From positions 25,302 through 89,301 of the forward strand of contig JBIOUG010000116.1 in the NCBI GenBank assembly GCA_044866775.1: a stretch of 64,000 nt of DNA, given 5' to 3'. Below are positions 58,934 through 64,000 of this stretch, piece by piece. The notes under the pieces were generated by a model. It had not been told where the DNA came from, did not search any database, and saw only the letters and a program-made list of their open reading frames with translations. Made by a program: the position numbers and the translations under genes. Numbering within the stretch: the first letter of the stretch is position 1; every line of letters starts with the position of its first letter. The DNA is from DASUNQ01 sp044866775 (GTDB lineage Bacteria; Acidobacteriota; Thermoanaerobaculia; Multivoradales; UBA5704).

Positions 58934-59115
58934 CTACATACGCCAGCGACGCTTGAGCTCCTCGTGAGGCCTTCCGCGATGTCCCGGAGGGCCTCGGCGG
59001 CGGCAGCGGCCTCTTCGGGCGTCTCGGGCTCATCGTCGAGCGGCGCGTGCTCAAGGATGCATGAGAGGTCATCGCCAGTGTTGCCGAGCCTCTCGAACCG
59101 AACTTGCCGAGGCAA
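58934..59115 (-). pseudogene. Small antitoxin-like gene with a frameshifted end
   Basis: From TTG 59115 (AAGGAG upstream) the frame reads MPRQVRFERLGNTGDDLSCI and then acidic DDEPETPEEAAAAAEALRDIAEG, a composition typical of small antitoxins. In that frame it runs on to 58903 with an atypical tail. Near 58965 a shift by one base (as if one base were deleted) gives HEELKRRWRM and a stop at 58934, the expected kind of antitoxin end. No partner toxin gene is adjacent. It lies just downstream of etfA. Confidence 0.4.
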
Positions 59116-59125
59116 CCTCTGCTCC

Positions 59126-60106
59126 TTACCCCTTCGCCGCCCGGATCGCTTCGGTCAGCGCCGGCAGGATCTCGTGGAGGTCGCCGACGATGCCGTAGTC
59201 GGCGATGGTGAAGATGGGGGCGCCGGGGTCCTTGTTGATGGCGACGACGACGCTCGAGCCCTTCATGCCGACGAGGTGCTGGATGGCGCCGGAGATGCCG
59301 GCGGCGATGTAGAGGCGGGGGGCGACGGTCTGGCCGCTCGAGCCGATCTGGCGGTCGCGGGGGAGCCAGCCGTTGTCGATGACCGGGCGGCTGGCGCCGA
59401 TCTCGGCGCCGAGCGCGCGGGCCAGCTCCTCGACCGGGCCCAGCTTGTCGGCGCCGCCGATGCCGCGGCCGACGGCGACGATGACGTCGGCCTTGGTGAG
59501 ATCCACCTTCTCGCCCGCCACGTCCTCGACGCCCAGGATCTCGCGGTCGGGGCGCACGGCGGCGAGATCGACCTCCAGCGCCCCCACCGGCGCCTCGCCG
59601 GCGGCGACGCCGTCGCCCGGGAAGGCGCCGGACTGGACGGAGACGAAGACCGTGCCGCCGCCCTTGACCCGCACCCGCGCCTGCAGCTTGCCGCCCATGA
59701 TCGGGCGCCGCCACAGGAGCTCGCCGCCCTCGTCCTCGAACCCGGTCACCTCCGGCAGCAGGCCCGCGCCGACCTCCTGCGCCAGCCGCGGCATGAAGTC
59801 GACCGTCTGGTAGGTGTGGGGGAAGACGACGAAGTCGGGCGCCGCGGCGCGCACCGCCGGCGCCAGCGCGCCGCGCCACGCTCCCGGCGTATAGGAGGCC
59901 AGCGCCTCGCCATCCGCCACGTGCACGCGCGCGAGGTCCGTCTTCGCCACCTGCTCGCTGGCACCGCCGATGTCCTTCCCGAGCAGCACGGCCTCGGCCT
60001 TCGTACCGCGCGCCGCCGCCAGCCGCTGCGCCGCCGTCACCGCCTCCCAGGAGATCCGCGGCACCTGCCCGTCCCGAAGCTGCAACACCACCCAGATTCC
60101 GGCCAT
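59126..60106 (-). CDS. etfA: Electron transfer flavoprotein subunit alpha
   Basis: A 326-residue ETF alpha. The C-terminal FAD-binding domain has the signature (D)RQIGSSGQTVAPRLYIAAGISGAIQHLVGM, then VAINKDPGAPIFTIADYGIVGDL. The N-terminal domain pairs with ETF beta. ETF accepts electrons from acyl-CoA and other dehydrogenases and passes them to the quinone pool. ATG 60106 overlaps the etfB stop by one base; a GTG at 60109 is a possible alternative. Confidence 0.95.
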   Translation of the reverse strand: MAGIWVVLQLRDGQVPRISWEAVTAAQRLAAARGTKAEAVLLGKDIGGASEQVAKTDLARVHVADGEALASYTPGAWRGALAPAVRAAAPDFVVFPHTYQTVDFMPRLAQEVGAGLLPEVTGFEDEGGELLWRRPIMGGKLQARVRVKGGGTVFVSVQSGAFPGDGVAAGEAPVGALEVDLAAVRPDREILGVEDVAGEKVDLTKADVIVAVGRGIGGADKLGPVEELARALGAEIGASRPVIDNGWLPRDRQIGSSGQTVAPRLYIAAGISGAIQHLVGMKGSSVVVAINKDPGAPIFTIADYGIVGDLHEILPALTEAIRAAKG

Positions 60107-60900
60107 CACAGCACCCTCGCTTCCTTCTGCAGCTTCTCGACCAGCGCCTTGGCCGCCGTCGCCGCGTCGCCCTCGAGGATCTGCGCTCCGGCGCCGCTCT
60201 CCGGGAACGCCACCGCGACGATCTCGAGCCGCGAGCCCGCCGCCCCGACCTCCCCCGCCTCCAGCCCCAGCTCCGCCGGCCCCACCTCGGCGATCTCCTT
60301 CTTCTTCGCCGCCATGATCCCCTTCAACGAGGCGTAGCGCGGGTGGTTGATGCCGGCCTGGATCTCGAGCACCGCCGGCAGCGGCAGGCGCACGATCTCG
60401 TTCTTGCCGCTCTCCATCTCGCGCGTCACGCGCAAGGTCTTGCCGCCCTCCTCCACCGCCACTCCCATCACCAGCCAGGCGTGCGGCCAGCCGAGCCAGC
60501 CGGCCAGCACCGACCCGGTCGCGCCGTAGCCGGCGTCGTCCGACTGCGAGCCGGTGAGCACCAGATCGAACTCCTCACGCCCCACCGCCGCCGCCAGCGC
60601 CCGCCCGTTGGCCAGCGCGTCGCCGCCCAGGAACGCGGGGTCCTTGAGATGGACGGCGCGCGCCGCGCCGAGCGCCAGCGCCTTGCGCAGCGCCTCGCGC
60701 ACCCGCTCGAGGCCGAGGCTGAACACCACCACCTCGCCGCCGCTCTTCTCGGCCAGCGCCAGCCCCTCCTCGAGGGCGTACTCGTCGCTCTCGTTGATGA
60801 CGAACGGCAGGTCCTCCTCGTCCACCCAGCGGCCGTCGCGCGCCACGCGCAGCCGCGCCTCGGTGTCGGGGACCTGCTTGAGACACACCGCGACTCTCAT
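60106..60900 (-). CDS. etfB: Electron transfer flavoprotein subunit beta
   Basis: A 264-residue ETF beta: MRVAVCLKQVPDTEA opening, NESDEYALEEGLALAEKSGGEVVVFSLG, LVLTGSQSDDAGYGATGSVLAGWLGWPHAW and the beta signature region VLEIQAGINHPRYASLKGIMAAKKKEI. It binds AMP and forms the heterodimer with the alpha subunit encoded next. No ETF-quinone oxidoreductase is in the window. Confidence 0.96.
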   Translation of the reverse strand: MRVAVCLKQVPDTEARLRVARDGRWVDEEDLPFVINESDEYALEEGLALAEKSGGEVVVFSLGLERVREALRKALALGAARAVHLKDPAFLGGDALANGRALAAAVGREEFDLVLTGSQSDDAGYGATGSVLAGWLGWPHAWLVMGVAVEEGGKTLRVTREMESGKNEIVRLPLPAVLEIQAGINHPRYASLKGIMAAKKKEIAEVGPAELGLEAGEVGAAGSRLEIVAVAFPESGAGAQILEGDAATAAKALVEKLQKEARVL

Positions 60901-60937
60901 TGCACCTCCGGACGGCGGCGAGGGGCACAGAGCCCGC

Positions 60938-61450
60938 TCAGTGCTCGGTCTTGGTTCCCGCGCTGCCGGCGAGCAGCTTGCGCAGCAGCGGAGTATCGGG
61001 GTTGAAGGCCCACAGGCGCTCTGCGAAGCGGAGGGTCGGCACGATGCGGCGGCCGCCGCTGCGCGACAGCACCAGCGCCTCGGCGCCGGCGTCGCGGTCG
61101 ATGTCGACCTCGACGTAGGGCACCGCGGCGTCCTCGAGCACGCGCTTGGTGCGCCGGCAGTCGGGGCACCACTCGGAGCTGAAGACGGTCAGCACCCCGC
61201 CCGGCAGCCCCTCGCCCGTCGCCAGGCGCGCCGCCTCCTCGGGGGTGAGACGAACGCCGAGGACGCGCGGGTTGCCCCCCTCGGGCTCCGAGAGGAGGAC
61301 CGCCGGCAGGTCCTCGCGCGGCACGCCGAGCTCTGCCAGCTCCTCGGCGGCCGCCGGGTCCGCAGCCAGATCCCGCGAGGCGCCGCAGCCGCTAAAGCGG
61401 CCGCCACGGGTGGAGTCGAAGTAGTACCGGCACTCCAGCGCTTGCGTCAT
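60938..61450 (-). CDS. Glutaredoxin-like protein with N-terminal extension
   Basis: 170 residues from ATG 61450. The C-terminal ~80 residues are a glutaredoxin fold with the redox pair in SSEWCPDCRRTKRVLEDAAVPYVEVDID and the conserved RRIVPTLRF (cis-Pro). The CPDC motif resembles mycoredoxin-type proteins. The N-terminal ~85 residues (CRYYFDSTRGGRFSGCGAS, then LGVPREDLPAVLLSE) are of unknown type. An upstream reading through the palindromic element is rejected. It is 37 bases upstream of etfB on the same strand and may be co-expressed with it. Confidence 0.82.
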   Translation of the reverse strand: MTQALECRYYFDSTRGGRFSGCGASRDLAADPAAAEELAELGVPREDLPAVLLSEPEGGNPRVLGVRLTPEEAARLATGEGLPGGVLTVFSSEWCPDCRRTKRVLEDAAVPYVEVDIDRDAGAEALVLSRSGGRRIVPTLRFAERLWAFNPDTPLLRKLLAGSAGTKTEH

Positions 61451-61557
61451 GGGGGATGGCCCGGAGCCCGGCGGCAGCCGGGGGGGCAGTCCGGCGCGGA
61501 CCTTACCACGACCGCGGCCCGCCGGCGCCTTGGACCTGCTCACAAAACGGGCAGGAA

Positions 61558-61636
61558 GGCGCGAAGGCTTTCGCGCCGGGCTCCAATCAACGGGTAGGAG
61601 CGCTGTCCGTCCCGCGCCCAGCGGGACGGCTCCTAC
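61558..61636 (+). repeat. Dispersed palindromic element, copy 7 (full length, intergenic)
   Basis: Hairpin A GGCGCGAAGGCTTTCGCGCC (61558-61577), linker GGGCTCCAATCAACG, then hairpin B: GTAGGAGC (61594-61601) with GCTCCTAC (61629-61636), enclosing GTCCCGC-GCCCA-GCGGGAC. It lies in the divergent gap between the glutaredoxin-like gene and the LOG-family gene. Confidence 0.85.
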
Positions 61637-61673
61637 CCCGGGCACGGCGTTTGCGCTCTATTATTTACCGTCC

Positions 61674-62486
61674 ATGCCGCCGCCTCGCCACCTGCTGCCG
61701 GAGACCCCCTCGAAGCCCGGAGAGACACTCTGGCAGCGCTTCCGCAGGAAGCGCCGGCGGCAGGTCGTGCGCTGGATCGACCGGCTGATCCTCCGCCTCT
61801 ACCGCGCCGCCGCCTGGCTGGACCGCATCGCGCCGCCCGAGAAGCGCTACTATCGCGTCGCCATCTTCGGCTCCAGCCGCATCACCTCCGAGGACGCCAT
61901 CTACGCCCGGGTCCACGAGCTGGCGCAACAGCTCTCCTACATGGGATGCGACATCGTGACCGGCGGCGGGCCGGGGCTGATGCGCGCCGCCAACGAGGGG
62001 GCGCGCGCCGGCGCCTATCGCCACCGCACCCGCTCCTTCGGCCTGACCATCCTGCTGCCGCTCGAGGAGCAGCCCAACCCCTTCCTCGACGAGGTGGCCC
62101 ACCACCCGACCTTCTTCTCGCGCCTCCACCAGTTCATCCGCCTGGCGCACGCCTACATCGTGGTCGAGGGCGGGATCGGCACGACGCTCGAGGCGCTGAT
62201 GGTCTGGCAGCTCCTGCAGGTCGGGCTGCTGCGCGACCGGCCGCTCATCTTCGTCGGCCCGATGTGGCAGGGGCTCCGCCGGTGGGTGGCCGACGAGATC
62301 GTGCGGCGCGGCCTCGCCGGCCAGGAAGACCTCGACGCCGTCCACTGGGTGGACGACCTCGACCAGGCGCTCGCCATCGTCCGCGAGGCGCGGAACGCGT
62401 TTCTGCAGCGGCACGAAGTAGTCCTCCCGCCGACGGCGGCCGCAGGCAATCAGGACATAGTTGAGATGGCACCGTTTCGCCGGTAG
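61674..62486 (+). CDS. LOG-family protein (cytokinin riboside 5'-monophosphate phosphoribohydrolase-like)
   Basis: 270 residues. The Rossmann-like core has VAIFGSSRI, the motif TGGGPGLMRAANEGA and VVEGGIGTTLEALMVWQLLQ, equivalent to the PGGxGTxxE site of LOG phosphoribohydrolases, with Val-Glu in place of the usual Pro. Enzymes of this fold split nucleoside monophosphates into base and ribose-5-phosphate. The N-terminal ~55 residues are basic. TATTAT at 61659-61664 lies 9 nt before ATG 61674, suggesting a leaderless mRNA. Confidence 0.85.
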   Translation: MPPPRHLLPETPSKPGETLWQRFRRKRRRQVVRWIDRLILRLYRAAAWLDRIAPPEKRYYRVAIFGSSRITSEDAIYARVHELAQQLSYMGCDIVTGGGPGLMRAANEGARAGAYRHRTRSFGLTILLPLEEQPNPFLDEVAHHPTFFSRLHQFIRLAHAYIVVEGGIGTTLEALMVWQLLQVGLLRDRPLIFVGPMWQGLRRWVADEIVRRGLAGQEDLDAVHWVDDLDQALAIVREARNAFLQRHEVVLPPTAAAGNQDIVEMAPFRR

Positions 62487-62693
62487 CTATCATCTGTTTG
62501 ATCCAGGAGTTGGAGCCGTATCCACCTTTACTGCCTTGATCCGATCTCCCTCACCGCCTTCTTTACCCGGCACAAGCCTTGCTCGCCAGCGTCCGGGACC
62601 GGCAGGTTGCTCAGGCGAGTGTGGTTTCATGACAAGCCGGCGCGCATGGGCGCCGTTCCGGCGGCCGGCGGCCGGTCCTTCACAGGGAGGCGC

Positions 62694-63446
62694 ATGGTCT
62701 TGACCGCGGTTGCCCTGCAGCAGCTCCCGGGGCCCGAGGGGCCCGGGCTCCTCGATTTCTTCTGGCAGTCCGGGCCGATGGCGAAGTTCGTCCTCGGCGT
62801 GCTGATCGCCTTCTCGCTCGCTTCCTGGGCGATCATGATCGCGAAGTTCCTGCACTTCCGCCGCGCCGACGGCCAGAGCGACCGCTTCCTCGAGGCCTTC
62901 CACCGCAGCGCGCGTTTCAGCGAGGTCAACGCCGTGGCGGCGAAGCTCGGCTCCTCGCCGCTGGTCGGCATCTTCCAGGCCGGCTACGCGGAGATCGACG
63001 GCCAGATCAAGCACGCGCACGACATGGAGCCGGCGCCACCCACGGGCGTGGGCAAGGCCGCGGGCGAGCGGCGCTACCGCATCAGCTCCCTCGCCGCGCT
63101 CGAGCGCAGCCTGGCGCGCGCCGTTGGTGTTGAGCTCGCCGGCGTGGCGCGCTGGACGCCGTTCCTCGCCACCACCGCCGCCGCGACGCCCTTCATCGGG
63201 CTCTTCGGCACGGTGTGGGGAATCATGGTGGCGTTCCAGGACATCGGCACGACCGGCTCGACCTCGCTCGTGGCGGTGGCGCCCGGCATCGCCGACGCGC
63301 TGATCAACACCGCCGCCGGCCTCGCCGCCGCCATCCCGGCGCTCGTCGGCTACAACTACTTCGCGGCGCGGATCCGCGGGCTGCGGGCGCGGATGGAGGA
63401 TTTCGTGCAGGAGTTCATCAACATGGCGGAGAGGAACTTCACCTGA
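62694..63446 (+). CDS. tolQ: TolQ/ExbB-type proton channel protein
   Basis: 250 residues with three spans (near residues 25-48, 150-175 and 195-220). The conserved part is ARWTPFLATTAAATPFIGLFGTVWGIMVAFQDIG and APGIADALINTAAGLAAAIPALVGYN. With TolR it forms the proton-driven motor that energises the Tol-Pal envelope system or TonB. ATG 62694 has AGGGAGG just upstream. The 207-bp gap before it has no gene. It overlaps tolR by one base. Confidence 0.94.
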   Translation: MVLTAVALQQLPGPEGPGLLDFFWQSGPMAKFVLGVLIAFSLASWAIMIAKFLHFRRADGQSDRFLEAFHRSARFSEVNAVAAKLGSSPLVGIFQAGYAEIDGQIKHAHDMEPAPPTGVGKAAGERRYRISSLAALERSLARAVGVELAGVARWTPFLATTAAATPFIGLFGTVWGIMVAFQDIGTTGSTSLVAVAPGIADALINTAAGLAAAIPALVGYNYFAARIRGLRARMEDFVQEFINMAERNFT

Positions 63447-63877
63447 TGGCCTTCAAGATCGACGGCGACGCCGACGAGCCGATGGCGGACATCAACGTCA
63501 CGCCGCTCGTCGACGTGATGCTGGTGCTGCTGATCATCTTCATGATCGCCGCGCCGATGCTCCACCAGGGGATCGAGGTCGCGCTGCCGCGGGCGGACGC
63601 CAAGAACCTGCCGCTGCGGGTCGAGGACCCGCTGGTCGTCTCGATCGACCGCGACGGCCTGGTCTACCTGCGCGAGATGCCGGTCCATCCGTCGCAGCTC
63701 GTCGAGCGGCTGCTGCCGATGCTCGCGGCGCGGGGGGACGACTCGGTCTTCTTGAAGGGCGACCGCGACGTCCCCTACGGGCGGGTGATCGAGGTGCTCG
63801 ACATCCTCCATCGCGGCGGCATCGTGCACGTCGGGATGGTCACCGAACGGCTCCAGCAGGCGGGAGGCCGCTCCTAG
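63446..63877 (+). CDS. tolR: TolR/ExbD-type proton channel protein
   Basis: 143 residues: a short cytosolic N-terminus, one span with the proton-carrying Asp (ADINVTPLVDVMLVLLIIFMIAAPML), and a periplasmic domain ending DRDVPYGRVIEVLDILHRGGIVHVGMVTE. It is the partner of TolQ encoded immediately before it. TolA/TonB and TolB/Pal would be expected next, but the sequence seems to pass into an insertion element instead. Confidence 0.94.
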   Translation: MAFKIDGDADEPMADINVTPLVDVMLVLLIIFMIAAPMLHQGIEVALPRADAKNLPLRVEDPLVVSIDRDGLVYLREMPVHPSQLVERLLPMLAARGDDSVFLKGDRDVPYGRVIEVLDILHRGGIVHVGMVTERLQQAGGRS

Positions 63878-63879
63878 CA

Positions 63880-64000
63880 GCCCGTGGTGAAAGTCCGTGA
63901 TCGCCCTTGAACCGAGGGGTGGTGCCCGGTAGTCTTCTGCCAACTCGACGAGGGCCGACCTGATGGCAATGGGCAAGCGGAAGGTCCACCTGCAGCAGCC
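63880..64000 (+). mobile_element. Probable left end of an insertion sequence with transposase start (cut by window end)
   Basis: Immediately after tolR the sequence changes character (lower GC, TAGTCTTCTGCC), and ATG 63963 opens a frame reading MAMGKRKVHLQQ to the window end. MGKRK-type openings are common in IS5/IS1182-like transposases. Only 12 codons are visible, so this is a tentative call; the tol operon's expected next gene is absent at this point. Confidence 0.4.

Overview
The window is very GC-rich chromosomal DNA from a diderm (Gram-negative-type) bacterium. It carries LPS-export genes (LptC/A, LptB, LptF/G), TolQ/TolR, CarD, sigma-54, HPr kinase with RapZ, and ECF sigma factors with TPR partners. 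This mixture best fits an Acidobacteriota lineage (Thermoanaerobaculia-like), but that is inferred from gene content; no rRNA gene is present. Genes are tightly packed, many overlap by 4 bases (GTGA/ATGA), and GTG and TTG starts are common.

Layout. 1-5.9 kb: a sugar ABC importer (binding protein, two permeases) with a large secreted glycosidase-like lipoprotein. 5.9-12.6 kb: tRNA-Leu, carD, a TPR protein, priA, accA, recJ. 12.6-22.9 kb: fused lptC-lptA, lptB, rpoN, hpf and a regulatory PTS (ptsN, hprK, rapZ, mannose-type EIIA, ptsH, ptsI) with no sugar permease. 22.9-28.8 kb: a lipoprotein, miaB, a bifunctional-nuclease-domain gene, parA-parB, a ~750-bp concentric palindrome, queD. 28.8-37.3 kb: a fused lptF-lptG, then a minus-strand block with NDH-2 and two copies of a cassette made of a secreted peptide, an ECF sigma factor and a zinc-finger/TPR protein. 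37.3-42.9 kb: two membrane proteins, ahcY, metK, a DUF84-like protein and an SPOUT RNA methyltransferase. 42.9-46.2 kb: a 40-bp hairpin repeat array followed by a frameshifted TIR-WD40-ROC-DUF4365 gene. 46.3-49.3 kb: a sulfatase-like lipoprotein, rpiB, murB. 49.3-56.7 kb: a zinc-ribbon membrane protein and a DUF4129-DUF4350-MoxR-DUF58-SpoIIM-RDD operon. 56.9-64 kb: a GGDEF-EAL protein, a broken antitoxin-like gene, etfBA, a glutaredoxin, a LOG-family protein, tolQ-tolR and what looks like the start of an insertion sequence.

Four things stand out. (1) A dispersed family of palindromic elements (core GGCGCGAAGGCTTTCGCGCC, plus a second hairpin in the longest copies) occurs seven times. Five copies lie in or at the edge of reading frames that stay open, like Rickettsia palindromic elements, and stem changes are compensatory. 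(2) The duplicated peptide/ECF/TPR cassette has a shared promoter pattern, TGGACN-N18-NACCCT, before three of its units. (3) Five exact 40-bp units upstream of the TIR gene each form a small hairpin with a conserved ATCCAAA loop and changing stems. (4) A concentric long inverted repeat lies between the convergent parB and queD. Several genes also have a -10 box only 6-11 nt before the start codon, suggesting leaderless mRNAs.
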